From NCBI RefSeq assembly GCF_041956535.1, contig NW_027192229.1, positions 26,830 through 90,829 of the forward strand: a stretch of DNA of 64,000 nt, in the 5' to 3' direction. Position numbers and translations under genes: made by a program. This document shows, one piece after another, positions 22,581 through 33,911 of the stretch; within the stretch, counting starts at the first letter, position 1, and the number at the start of each line of letters is the position of its first letter. This stretch comes from Calcarisporiella thermophila CBS 279.70. Taxonomy: Eukaryota > Calcarisporiellomycota. The notes below the pieces were generated by a model. That model ran no database searches. It saw only the letters and a list, made by a program, of their open reading frames with translations, and was not told the DNA's origin.

Positions 22581-23998
22581 ATGGATAAAATAATGAGCAG
22601 TAGTAAATTTATAATTCTTTTCCTAGTGACTCTACTCCTACTTTTATATTATGTATACTACACTAACTACACACTCGAGCAAAACATTCCTATTATTTCC
22701 TCGAATGCCTTAGATCCGCTACCTCCCTTGGATCCATGGAGTGCATGGCCTCCCCTACTTTCGCACTCAATCTGCCGCCCTAAAATCTATGTCTACCCTG
22801 TTCCTGAGAATTTGCGAATTCCGAAATCCGATTACTTTGGCATTTGTTATGAAAGCAATTACAAGAGTGAAATAATTCTTTGGGAGCAACTTTTAAGTGG
22901 TCGAATTCATGATCACTATGTGACTCAGAATCCAGAAGAAGCGGACTACTATTATATTCCTTTTTTGGGTTCATGTTGGCTATTCTCTCAGTGCTGGCAA
23001 CACCATCATTTTAACTTTAGTGAGCGCTGCAATGTAGACGAGCGATATGTTCTACCCATGATGCAATATGTTATCGAAGCGTACCCATACTGGAATCGCT
23101 CTGGTGGCACCGATCATATTATGGTCCACCCGATGGACCATAGTTATACTTACTATGAGAGCAACTCTGTTTTCCAACCTGCTATTTTTCTTACTACCAT
23201 TGGGGATAAACGGCAAAATAACTTTTACAAAATTCGCTATTCAAAAGATATTGTAATTCCTTCAGCCACAAGCTTGATCCATTATGCCGGATATAACCCA
23301 CGAGACTATTTGGACGAAGAGGGATATCCCGTGAATCTGTTCGGCAATAGAGTGCAACGGAATATCTTCGCCATTTTCCGCGGTAATGTAGTTTCTTCCG
23401 AGCACTTTCATCCAGCGGCTCTCTAATGTCTTTTAGATTATAATAGGAGGGGGCTCCGATATCAAACCAGATGATGCATATAGCCAAGGTATACGCTACT
23501 TACTATTCCATGGTTTTAAGGATTATCCAGGCTGGAATATTGGTAATTCGGAATGGGATATGTTTTATGCTCGTCAACTCTCGCGTTCACGTTTTGGGAT
23601 TACACCCGCGGGCTGGACTCTAGATACAACTCGGCTTTGGTAAAGAACTATCTAGATGGCTAACTCTCAACAATTCTGATTTGTCCATGACAATTCATTC
23701 TACATATAGGGAATATCTAGCCTTCGGAGTAGTACCTGTTATAATTGCGGATGGGATTATCCAGCCATTTGAAAACGACGTAGACTGGCATGGTTTCTCT
23801 GTGTACGTTAGAAGAGAAGATGCACATCAGCTCGATAAAATCCTAAGATCTATTACAGAAGAAGAGTATGAGCGCAAACGCAAGCGAGTGTGGGAGGAGG
23901 GCGCTCGTGTTGGCTTGGAGCGGGACGCTTGGCATTTTATTGCGCGACAATTGTGCAGACTCAAACGCATAACTAGAAACGAGACTTTAACACTCTAA
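22581..23998 (+). CDS. Exostosin-like GT47 glycosyltransferase
   Basis: Three exons (22581-23382, 23447-23639, 23710-23998) give 427 residues. A single hydrophobic anchor (residues about 8-28) after a short cytosolic tail marks a type II Golgi or ER membrane protein. The luminal part has the exostosin (GT47) layout: KIYVYPVPENL at the domain start, NPEEADYYYIPFLGSCW, the SGGTDHIMVHPMDHS region, FAIFRGGGSD at the first splice joint, YSQGIRYLLF, SRSRFGITPAGWTLDTTRLWEYLAFGVVPVIIADGI for the nucleotide-sugar site, and a basic C-terminal helix. GT47 enzymes add sugars to cell-wall or matrix glycans; the acceptor here is unknown. The second and third exons are required to complete the donor-binding GVVPVI motif, so the gene appears intact. 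Several NxS/T sites fit secretion-pathway localisation. Confidence 0.88.
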
Positions 23999-24799
23999 TT
24001 GCTTCAGATACGCTCCTTTATTTAAATGAGTCTGAAAGATTACCTGTGCTGTTTAGAACTTGTCACTATATTAAGTAGTCGTTCTTTTATGATACCCTCA
24101 CTCTCACTTGTTTATTATTGTTTTTCTGCACTATTTGTTAGATGCCCTGTGTACTGTATATAGGAGGAGCAGGAAAAGTGTCGCTCCAAAATAAAATATC
24201 ATTTATTGTATCTGATATACAGATACTATACCTAATATGTAGACCTTTTTATAAAAATAAAACTCTAGTAGTGTGTCTGCTTTCATATCGGACCACCTCC
24301 AAGGGTAAGTCCTTAGCTCGCTCTTGAACACCTGCAGTTCATTTAAACTGTATCGAACCTCAAACTTTGCTTTATCTCAACTTGACCTTCGGAGGTTACT
24401 AGAAACCTTAAGACATATCCAAGGTATATAGTGATATAGCATTAAATATTGTTGATATTAAGAAAAAGAAATATCTTGTTCGATATTTTTTTTCACATAT
24501 ATGCGAATAAAGTGCAGTATTGTGTCCGGAAGATATTAATTTAAACATTAGTGAGAGGCCTTATCTTTGGCTATAACAAGCGAATTTGTAAGGACAGGCA
24601 GTCAATCAGCCAATTTGAAGTTTCCTATAGAATTTTCCTTTGACAAATTACCCAATCTCCCCCGCGAAATTATTTTTCAAATGAGCGAGTCTCATGCTAG
24701 GTTGAATTGAGGTCAAAATCATTTAAATACCGGTTTATTCCTCTTTTATTTTCTTCCGATTTTAGAGATTTGCACCCTATCTCACTTGTCACTTGCATT
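23999..24799. other. Intergenic DNA
   Basis: About 800 bp. A 61-codon frame at 24142-24327 is not convincing. The 3' portion next to 24800 is the promoter side of the YaaH-family gene. Confidence 0.55.
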
Positions 24800-25654
24800 A
24801 TGGAATTCGAAGATACCGTCGAACTCACTCTGCCCCGGCATTTAGAGCCGTGGTCGAAATCACCTCCTTCCCTAACTCCTTCTAACGAAGAATCTTTCAA
24901 TAAATCATACACACAACTTTCACAAACTAATACTCAAGCTGGTCCTTCTAAGGCGGTCGCGATGGGGCTGTCCGCGTTCGCAGTTACGACTTGGGTAAAT
25001 TCGATCTACACTATTAGAGGCGCTATTGCAGGCGGACGCAGTGCTCCAAATATGATTGTAGGTTTGGCACTATTTCATGGTGGAGCTGTTCAGGTGAGTA
25101 GTCAAAGATACTTAAGGCCAATTGAGACTAGCATAATATGATGGTTTCCAAGAAAAACTTTTGCCTTACATCGATCTGACCCAACCACTTTTTGACATAA
25201 CTTAAAGCTTATCTCAGGCATCTGGTCCCTGCACCAAGGAACCTCCTTTGATGCCGTTGCGTTCACATCTTTCGGCGCTTTTTGGTTGTCCAATGGAATT
25301 ACCCTACTTCCTTTTGCTGGTGTCCTCCAGGCTTACTCAACCCTCCCACCCATTGAACTTAGACTTGCACAGGGATTCTATCTTACGGGATGGCTCGTTT
25401 TTACTTCACTGTTGTGGATTGCTGCTCTAAAGAAAACGAAGTCATTGCTCTTTCTGCTGACGCTAGTAATAGCAACCTTGGCGGTGTTGGCAGTAGGTGA
25501 ATTCCTGGGTAATGACAGATGTCGGTTTGCAGGAGGTGTGTGTGGACTTTTATCAGCTTGTCTTGCATTTTATATGGCTTTAACTGCTATGCTTGAAGCT
25601 GATGGTGTTCATTTTCAATTTTCCAAGTTTACCAAGTTCACCAAGAGAACTTAA
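24800..25654 (+). CDS. GPR1/FUN34/YaaH family membrane transporter
   Basis: Two exons (24800-25093, 25208-25654) give 246 residues; the intron falls between GAVQ and LISGIWSLHQGT, restoring a family motif. The N-terminal 50 residues are polar and cytosolic. Six membrane helices follow, with GLSAFAVTTWVNSIY in helix 1, GLALFHGGAVQ in helix 2, FTSFGAFWLSNGITLLP in helix 3 and the FYLTGWLVFTSLLW stretch in helix 4, all matching the acetate uptake transporter family (yeast Ady2/Ato, E. coli SatP). Members carry acetate or other short acids, or take part in ammonium export. The classic NPAPLGL entry motif is weak here (GPSKAVAMGLSAFA), so the substrate may differ. A plasma-membrane position is expected. 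Confidence 0.9.
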
Positions 25655-27168
25655 CATGAAAGTATAATGTGTATTAGAATTAAAGCTTTTCTTTCGTTTG
25701 AACCCTTGTTCTTCTTGTTTCATTCGTAAATATCAAACTTAATGTATCATGAATCGATTCTCCTCTTCATTTCCATTCATATTACTTCTGTCAAAGTCTG
25801 GATATAAGTAATAAAGCCATCTTATATTTAGGAATAATATCAAGACAAGTATATAAAGTAATTGCAATTTGTTCTCTATAATCTGTTCAAATTAGCTGAT
25901 ACTGTCGAGGCAACCTAATCAATCGTAGAGAAAGCTCTAGATACTACTCTATTTTGAATATACTGTACAAACATACTTTAGTAAATATCACATGCAGTGG
26001 AGAGGGGGCCTGACTAGGGCGCGCAGAAATTGACTCCCGCAAAACTCTTTTTTTCATCCTCTATAGCATCCATTCCTCATATCTTATCACTTGATTTTCC
26101 CTAAATCTATCCACATAAACCAATTTTTAGTTTGTTTGTTTGGTGGACGGACCAGCAATAGAAGTGTCAGGGGCTTACTAAGAAGATCCAGAAGAAATAG
26201 AGTAATCTCTACAAATATGGAAATCCCGGATTAAGGACCCGAATAGAAGGGTGGTACCAGCAGGGTCTAGAAAAGTCAACTTTGGTTTCGGATTTCCCGA
26301 TGGACAATCTATGGTTTGTTTTGCTATCAAAGAATGCAGGCGCCTTGTCGGTAAAGAGGCTGAGCCCCCTACACAATACCTTGACGGCATTTCCGTCATG
26401 ATACAACTAGAGTGACAAGCGGCCTTGGCTTCATACTATGTTAATGAATAACGAACGAATAGACTGCTCTTGGAAAAGTAGGAATTTCGCAATGCTTTTT
26501 CGCGACCACTCACGCCAGATCAACACCTATTGTCTTACTAATATCTTCCAGCTCAAATTTAACTTTTTGGGAAGTCAAGTACAATCCATACTCTAGTAGG
26601 CAATGCTAGATACACATGATCCTAAGGATGCCCTCGAAGTGCAATCTGACGCTATTGGGCAATGGGTGACTCTTTTACGACTCCGCAGTGCTTATATTCA
26701 AATTAGGCAACTCCTTAGACGTATGTCAATGGGACGGATTACTATTGGGGGTTCCTATCCACAAATATCCCTGGCCGACTGGAAATAAAATGTAAACCGT
26801 ATCTTGTGCGCATAAGATAAACAACAATTTTAGAATCCGTTTTCTGGATGCATGGGAAAATGCTTCTAAGAAAAACGCAATTAGAGCTTTTTTCTCCTGA
26901 TTAGTTTGGTATCGTATAACGCCAACAAAGAGAAATTGTTCTAAACTCTTTTCTATGCTCGATGTTCCAGAGTGGATCTTATACTGAAATAAGGAAACGA
27001 AAGGATCTTTATAATTAGGGATCACCTAATCAAAAAGGCTCCAAAAAGTATTTAAAGGGCTCAAACTCCTTGTGAAAAAACTCATTCATACAGTAAATTG
27101 ATTTCGTTTCTCCTACATTGATTACATATCTTTATTTCATTGATATCCTTTTCCACTCTATATCTAAC
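25655..27168. other. Intergenic DNA with an open segment of unclear origin
   Basis: About 1.5 kb. The stretch 26178-26415 is free of stops in several frames: one plus frame reads KVNFGFGFPDGQS and ends at 26415, and another plus frame and a minus frame are also open. A weak case exists for a decayed or multi-exon small gene, but I cannot choose a frame. The rest is AT-rich. Confidence 0.4.
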
Positions 27169-29638
27169 ATGAAGAATCTACTATATCCATCTCCTTACCT
27201 CGCTGAACAGCTTCGCTTGAAATATTTTGACCTTACTGGTCATTTTCTCGTTAGTGAAGGATTGGTCTCAAAGCCTGCCAACACGATGGCCACAACAGAT
27301 ACATCGGCGAACTTCTTCAGAGGCTTCCGCTCTTTGGGCGTTGGCCAGTTCCGCAAGATTACGCTGTGGACTCTCCAGGATTTATTCTTTCTACTGTTTA
27401 TCGCTAAAATTAAAAGTGATATTTCCAAAAATCCTGAACATAAGTTCCAGTCCCATAGTGAGCTTCCTTATAGTAAGTTTTTAACTTTAATTTTAGCTTC
27501 TGTCAATAACCTTAATGCCTAAATTTAAAACGCTTCTTTCGTTTTTAGATGGTGGTCACGAGGCATCAGATATAAAAGAATATCTACGACGCCTGGTCAA
27601 AAACATATTTTTGCCTGAATATGCTATCGACAGTACTGATAAGGATCTTGCGGATAATGCAAATTCTATCATTGAAGATGCGTTTTCCTCACAAAGCGTG
27701 GGTAAACTCGTCAAAATTATGCTGGAAGCTGTGCAACTTATTGCAGCAGCGTTTGCCCGATGGGAATGCGCCAAGACCCTTGTGCCGATTGACGTATCCC
27801 CTGATGCCAGAGAACCGAGCTTGGTCAACTTTGTAATTAGCGAAGAAGTCAATCGAATTATTTTTGCTTGGCGGTACCCACTTGAAGGTGACCTCCTTGC
27901 TGCCGTTTCGCAAATGCTACAAATTGCTCGAGATGAATCTCGTCAACTTCATCCAGTCGAGTACATCTTCCTTCACCTGGCGTATCAACAGCTAGCCAAC
28001 GGAGAATTACCTAAGGACACCCAGACTCGTTTCTTGGGCACCTCCGGATTCCGTCGAGATACCCAAACCTATATGTCGTTGACCGATCCTGGTGATGGTC
28101 ACATCTTCGGAACTTCTCGTTATAATGAATGGATGCGAGGAGCTATTGTTCACGTGGGTATGATATTGAACACATTTATTCATAGCATGGCTCAGGTTTT
28201 ATTAACATTTAACATTTCACAATTACTTGGCAGAACATTTGGAACGCCCCAACCATTTTCCCCGTGAAATGATTGAATCCTACCGTATTTCCTCAATCCT
28301 CGATTTCGCCAGAACCCGCCTTCATGTTGGTTCAAATGCTCCTATCACGGTGAATTTGTTATTCTGATATGATTTCAATTATCCAATCCCGACTTATGCA
28401 TTTTCCACAATTTCAATAGTATTTTGTTGGACGCATGCTGAAAGATTATGGCAAGTTTGATCTAGACTTTATCAAAGTAGTTAACACGACATCTGCTGCT
28501 GCAACGGTAAATAGAATTGATCCGAGAGATCAAAATTCCCATTTATTGATTCGGTTATTTTGCGTCCATTTAGAGTGCATTTCAACTAGGAGCTGCAGAG
28601 TGCAAAGTTGCTATGGACGGTTTGACAACCTCTCAAATGGTCCGATACATGAAGGGCTTATCAGGGCATACCCTTCGCAATTGCAAGCAGTATCTTTCCG
28701 CCGCGTTCAACCTCAACACTCCTCTTGTGGACGATTTGCCTCCTTATACGGCTGAAGATCCGAAAATCTATACAAACCAAAGAGAGATTGGTTTGCGTGG
28801 CATTGAATTGGCAGCCATGAGTGGATTCGATAAGGTAACCTGGGATGGTGCTAGCGATTCATATCCTAGCAAATGTGTTATGGAGCAACTTGGGTTCCAG
28901 GACGCTCTTGAACTCGTCCATCGCGCTCATGAACAAGGATTGGTTACCTATTTTTCCGCTGGATTCAAGTTCCACAATATTGAACTGGTGGTATATACTG
29001 GTGTTGACGGGGTTGGCATCGGGGGAGCTCAGATCTTACGTTTCATGGACCACCAGACAGGCATGCACGGCCCTTATCTCGACGAAAATATCCCAGAAAT
29101 CCTGCGTTATCGTGATGACGCCGCTGCTACTATTCGTGGCCGTGGTGTGCATATACTCACCCGGTTAGATCGCATGTACTTTGAGGGCTCTATCACTGAA
29201 CAACAGAACAGTCTTCGCCTGGATCTTTACGATGCTCTCTACAACGTAGATGAAACTAAAATTGAAGAGCTTCTTAATCAACTTGAATCTGTCGCACGTA
29301 TGCCGGACGACGGTGAGACCCCATACAACGCATATGCCAAGCGACTTGTCCAAAGCGAAAAGCCGCTCCTTTCGAATTACCTAGACCAATCTGAGTGGCA
29401 GTCTTGGATTGAAAAGTTGACCAAATTAATAGGGTGGGGTAATGAGGCCGAAATTGTGGAAGAATACATGGGAGAGACCTGGATGCATCTCCGCAAGAAG
29501 TACCGGCATACTTTACATAGGGTAAGTTTAGAATTAACTAGCTGAAGAAAAATAAATTCCAATCTAATCATTAATATCTCTTTAACATCTCTACTTTAGC
29601 GTCGGTCTTTCCTCTTTAAAGCAAAGATCTCATCCTAA
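27169..29638 (+). CDS. Large conserved-looking protein of unknown function, possible TIM-barrel C-terminal half
   Basis: Six exons (27169-27472, 27549-28157, 28234-28349, 28420-28506, 28574-29521, 29600-29638) join in frame to 700 residues. I do not recognise the family. The N-terminal half (to about residue 340) is helical, with conserved-looking RRDTQTYMSLTDPGDGHIFGTSRYNEWMRG. The C-terminal half has alternating strands and helices with GLRGIELAAMSGFDKVTWDGASDSYPS, LVTYFSAGFKFHN and VVYTGVDGVGIGGAQILRFMD. The repeated pattern of a strand followed by a Gly-rich loop suggests a phosphate-binding TIM barrel, an inference only. HGPYLDENIPEILRYRDDAAATIRGRG and ILTRLDRMYFEGSIT follow. No signal peptide or membrane helix is evident. 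The exon 2 end was set at the GTATGA after residue 203, because the alternative GT at 28196 brings a stop into frame. MKNLL is the first ATG; a start at 27286 (MATTD) is possible. Confidence 0.78.
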
Positions 29639-31948
29639 GTATATATGGATAATGGAAATTTCACTGATTGTCATTTGATATTTTGTTATTTTGATACTCT
29701 CTTGTCGCTTATATTTTATATTTACGTTCAATGTATATCTATGAATAAATTTCAAAGAATTATTATATCTACTTAATTAATGGTTCAAGTTCAAAACAGT
29801 GAGCAGTTTTCCTCCCTACAAAGAGTGTGGAGCCACACTCAGCATTGCAAAAATACTCTTTGGTTATAAAAGCTAATTTCTATTCTCATGCCACTATTAG
29901 CCTGCACAAATTGGAGATTTTAAGCTAGATCAGAAACACTGAATCTAGAAGTTGATAATTCAAAATTTCAGGGATGTCTACAGTTGTATCGCTAAAATTT
30001 CAAGCAACATAATATCGAGCTACACAATATTCAATACTTGGGGTTGTTTGTTTCAAAAAGAATTAGTTGCGATTAAGAATATCAGAGTTCGATTTTGGTA
30101 TAACCTACTCGTTACTTATGTCTGCAGTTAGCATTTAAGCAGCCTTGTGCATCGCTATATACACATCGTACACTTCTTATAGGATTGAAATTCATATTAG
30201 ACCAACCAACAGCATCGTCACATGTTTCACAGGAAGAGTAATTATCATTGGTATAAAGAATAGACAATATGAATTTAATAATAAAAATAGAAGATTGGTG
30301 AGAAATTTCCAAGCTAATTATGTTTTAAAAATGATTCAATAAGTGTGATTTCAAAGATCGAACTTCATCGATGCACCTTTTGAGAAAGGTTACAATAAAA
30401 ACAAACTAAATAATAGCAATGTCACACCAAATAGACAATGAAGAACCTCGTCTCATATATTGTGTAGATGAGCTGTTCCTCAGGATAACTAATAACGAAT
30501 TCCTTCTACATGTTCGCACTGAAAAATAAATTCTCATTACTTTATTTATCGATAAAAGGAAGATTTTAATATAATTTTCATCATCTTCACACATAGAGGA
30601 CTGTAATCGTAAGAGAAACACCTGGTATATAATAGAAGTTCGGGAGCAACGTTTGTTGTTCTAAAAGGAAATGGATTAACTATGCTAATGAACGACTATC
30701 ACTCGCCAAGACTTTCTCCTTTTTTAAATGCTGTTGCAAACTTCGCTATCCTATTATAAAATTTTAGGAGATTCAAATGTGGATAAAGTTGTCGTTGTCA
30801 AAACTAATTAGCTTATAAGGACTCAAAAATAAATCCTAAAGGCGAGTATTTTGGTAGGTATTGGGTTTAATTTATACAATTATTAAACATTGAAGTAACT
30901 ATTAGTTGTTGTAAGTATTTTTGTAATTATATAAGTAGATTTTAGAGTTGACTGGAAAATAAATAAAACGCTTATAGAAGAAGGGCAAGTATTGAAAGTA
31001 GTTTTTTTGGGAAAACAATAACCAGCGACAGCAAATTCATTGCGCTAAAAATGTGAGGTGGATGGATATTCACAGAGTTATTAGCTCCCGAAAATATCTA
31101 TAATAAAGTAGATCCAGATAAAAGACCAATTAGATTTCATAATTTTTTTATAATTCCATCTAATTCTTTGTGGAATTTCCCAAATGGATATCCTAGATTT
31201 TTCGTATAATAAGACTTACTTAGCTAATGTCCACACGGAAAACCTATTTTAGGAAATATACAAGAGTCACAAACAATTCCATTGAATTTCTGGCGCAGAT
31301 ACAGGGTTATTATATAATAAACAAATGATGATAATGAGACGCTTTTTGTCTAATTTCTAACCATGAAGGTTGTAGAGATAAAAGATAACGTGAAATATAG
31401 TTCGCAATAGAATATATGTAGATTGATATAATAGGTATTCATGGTGATTGCTTCTTTACCTGTATTCAACAATATATTATACTATGCAAATAAATCGCAC
31501 AATCACTGAATTAAATATGCCTAATATCTATTTTACTCTAATCCTCCTTTTACAAGAATAAAAGTCTTTTGCTTATAATTAAATAGAGGCATTAGAGCAA
31601 TAGCTTTAATACCAAGTATTAGTAGAGATAAATAATCTGGCCCGTCTATAAATATTAAGTAATAGATAAATTGATCTGAAACGGAAAATACTCCTTGGCT
31701 CTCGAATTTCAAAATAGAAGCTGGATTTCAAAGCTTTGCAGAAATTTGGCATTCTTCTGTAATACGTTCTTCGATCCAGACTAGGAATTAATAAGCTGGG
31801 GTGAATTTGGACCTCCGATAGTAACCATATCTATGAGGAAGCAGTATCGTGCTCCTTATATTTAATAGCCTAATCTTGCAAATGTCGCCAGAAAATTTGC
31901 ATATAATACCTGTTTATTCTGTAGTGAGCATTATTTATTTGTATCAAT
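29639..31948. other. Large AT-rich gene-poor gap
   Basis: 2.3 kb with no confident gene, the longest such gap in the window. A minus-strand frame at 30112-30312 ends in a cysteine-rich segment (see separate entry). I saw no terminal repeats or transposase-like frame. Confidence 0.55.
30112..30312 (-). CDS. Possible small cysteine-rich protein or exon
   Basis: The last 45 codons encode SSCETCDDAVGW and RSVRCVYSDAQGCLNANC, with five cysteines evenly spaced, like the C-terminus of a small secreted fungal protein. The SVRC strand also recalls the crystallin-like protein at 667-993. The first 20 codons are hydrophobic but not a clean signal peptide, so the true 5' part may be another exon further up. 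It could equally be a chance frame. Confidence 0.3.
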   Translation of the reverse strand: MEISHQSSIFIIKFILSILYTNDNYSSCETCDDAVGWSNMNFNPIRSVRCVYSDAQGCLNANCRHK

Positions 31949-32752
31949 ATGCAACCTATTTCTCTCATCCAAGGACGCATCGCTCTTTCATTTCACCTTG
32001 TTTCTGGTGAAGTGGTTAAGAATGTCTTGCAGCAGCTTGGTTACGATGTTGAGGTGCAGACAGCCTCGCACGAAGAGATGTTCGAACGACAGAGAAGTGG
32101 CGACATTGATATACTCATTGGCTGGTTAGAGGGATCTCATGGAAAGTACCTGGACGCGTATAGAAATGAGTCAATAGTTCTTCCTGGACCCGTGTACCAG
32201 CCCTATTGCATATGGGGCGTGCCTGAATATGTTCCTGAAGAGGCTGTTCAATCCGTGTCAGATTTGCTGAAGCCCGAGGTTGCCGAGAAAATGGCTAAAT
32301 GCATTCAAGGAATCAATCCTGGGGCGGGCATTTCGCGTTTCTCGCAAGAAATAATCAAGGATTATGGATTGGATCACCTGGGTTATTTTTTCCAGCCTGG
32401 GACTGAGGAACAATGCTTCGGAGCCCTTGAAAATGCTTACTTGACAAAACAATGGCTGGTCATTCCTCTATGGCATCCTCAATTCCTTCATCAAACCTAT
32501 AAAATTCGACCTTTGAAAGAACACAAGCGATTGCTGCGCGGAGTGGACCAGGCTCAGATAATCATTCACAAATCTGCGGCTCACAAATTCTCGCAAAAGG
32601 CCATTGATGTATTAAGTCGTATTCAAATCAGCAACCAAGGTGTTACCTATATGGATTATCTTTACAACCGAAAAGGATTGTCTGTACCTCAGGCAGCTCA
32701 GAAATGGATAAGTGAAAATCAAGAATTGTATAATTCATGGTTTCAGGCATAA
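31949..32752 (+). CDS. Glycine-betaine-binding (ProX/OpuAC) domain protein without signal peptide
   Basis: Single exon, 267 residues. Nearly the whole chain matches the substrate-binding domain of bacterial osmoprotectant ABC importers (OpuAC family): IALSFHLVSGEVVKNVLQQLGY at the start, SGDIDILIGWLEGSHGKYLDAY, LPGPVYQPYCIWGVPEYV, SVSDLLKPEV, GINPGAGISRFSQEII followed by YGLD, and LENAYLTKQWLVIPLWHPQFL. In bacteria such domains are exported or lipid-anchored and hand glycine betaine or proline betaine to an ABC permease. Here there is no signal peptide, lipobox or membrane helix, and no permease or ATPase gene nearby, so the product should be cytosolic. The aromatic residues that cage the quaternary ammonium (Trp, Tyr) appear retained. 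Absence of introns and bacterial affinity suggest horizontal transfer; its job in a fungus is unknown, perhaps ligand binding, scavenging or sensing. Confidence 0.87.
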   Translation: MQPISLIQGRIALSFHLVSGEVVKNVLQQLGYDVEVQTASHEEMFERQRSGDIDILIGWLEGSHGKYLDAYRNESIVLPGPVYQPYCIWGVPEYVPEEAVQSVSDLLKPEVAEKMAKCIQGINPGAGISRFSQEIIKDYGLDHLGYFFQPGTEEQCFGALENAYLTKQWLVIPLWHPQFLHQTYKIRPLKEHKRLLRGVDQAQIIIHKSAAHKFSQKAIDVLSRIQISNQGVTYMDYLYNRKGLSVPQAAQKWISENQELYNSWFQA

Positions 32753-33089
32753 ATCAACATTTAATGACATATTGAACTTTTAAACCTCAGGTTTTGTATC
32801 TCATGATGTATTACATTAAATATCGAATATTTAAAAAAAAAAATAAAAGACAATCTATCCATCCTTAGAAAAACATTTCGGTCATATTGCCAGCAATTGG
32901 CATTATGTTCTAGTATGCGAAAATCGCATACAGTAATTTAATATTTTCAAGCTTTCTCCATCACCTTACTTTTAAACAGGCTGACGTCCACATAGGCACA
33001 ACTATTGCAAACTAGTTAGTTTCCTTGGGATCATAGATCTCAATGGATCACATTATTTTAATAGCAGTTTGTTAAATATATACAGAGGT
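32753..33089. other. Short convergent intergenic region
   Basis: About 340 bp between two gene 3' ends. It is AT-rich with a poly-A run near 32830-32850, consistent with 3' processing signals. Confidence 0.5.
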
Positions 33090-33911
33090 TTATCTTACTA
33101 ATGGAGTAAGAGTGGGACGATAATAATAGAGTTTTGTTGAGGGGCAATCTATGATAGAACTACCAGTATTTACTATCGTGGTGCGACATACAACGCTGCA
33201 TTCTTGCGTCGTAGAGGGTTGTGGCAAGAAGATAATATATTCTAGATTATCCGGACAACCTGCCATATATGTGAACTGGCCACTAATGACAGGGCAGACA
33301 GGGTATGTTGAGGATGAGATTGAGAATAGTGTTGTGGTTTGCGTTGGCTTTAGTGTTGGAGTTAGTATCGGCGTTATTGCTGTTGGTGAAGGTGAACTAA
33401 TTGAGGTTTCTAATAAGATGGCTGTTAATGGAGTCGAGATCGATGATTCTGAGGTTGTTTGCTGCAAACATGTAGTGACAGCATCGTTGCACTCGTCACA
33501 CACTACGGGTTCGGCAGGTTCGGATGGCAAAGCTGTGTCTGGTGTAGTGTTAGAAGTCGTGCCTCGGGTAAGACTGGAAGTTGTGTTAAGAGTATTTATG
33601 GATGCCGTTTCAGAGATTGAGAGTCGATTTTGCGGTTTTCCATCATTGATGATCTGATTCAAGCTTCCGCTGTGCTTACCACTATTTATATCATCAAAAT
33701 GATGATTCTTATTCAAAGAGTATTCATAATCAATCCTTATTTCTGGATCCACTAATCTAGTGCCGCTTACCTCTCCAATCTGTTGGCTTCCGCCTACAAT
33801 ATTGCTAAGACCAATGCTAATGCCCCGAGGAGAAATAATGGGCTTTAAGATTGAACAATTTGCAAGAGCAATGAGATAAGGAATAACTATAATAACGCAA
33901 GCGTTTCTCAT
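33090..33911 (-). CDS. Secreted Ser/Thr-rich protein, cysteine-containing
   Basis: Single exon, 273 residues from the ATG at 33911. This start was preferred over one 17 codons upstream because it opens the hydrophobic signal peptide RNACVIIVIPYLIALANC. The mature protein has a polar N-terminal half, a Ser/Thr/Pro-rich middle (for example STPLTAILLETSISSPSPT), and a cysteine-bearing C-terminal section including VCDECNDAVTTC, PVCPVISGQFTYMAGC and CSVVCRTTIV. This is the profile of an O-glycosylated wall or extracellular protein. No GPI-anchor signal or catalytic motif is seen. Function unknown. The frame is intact but lacks family resemblance I can name. Confidence 0.68.
   Translation of the reverse strand: MRNACVIIVIPYLIALANCSILKPIISPRGISIGLSNIVGGSQQIGEVSGTRLVDPEIRIDYEYSLNKNHHFDDINSGKHSGSLNQIINDGKPQNRLSISETASINTLNTTSSLTRGTTSNTTPDTALPSEPAEPVVCDECNDAVTTCLQQTTSESSISTPLTAILLETSISSPSPTAITPILTPTLKPTQTTTLFSISSSTYPVCPVISGQFTYMAGCPDNLEYIIFLPQPSTTQECSVVCRTTIVNTGSSIIDCPSTKLYYYRPTLTPLVR

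Noticed and set aside
28158-28233. Donor at 28196 after GCTCAG for the second intron of the unknown 700-residue protein
   Set aside because: Joining from that donor brings TGA into frame within exon 3, whereas GTATGA at 28158 keeps all six exons open.
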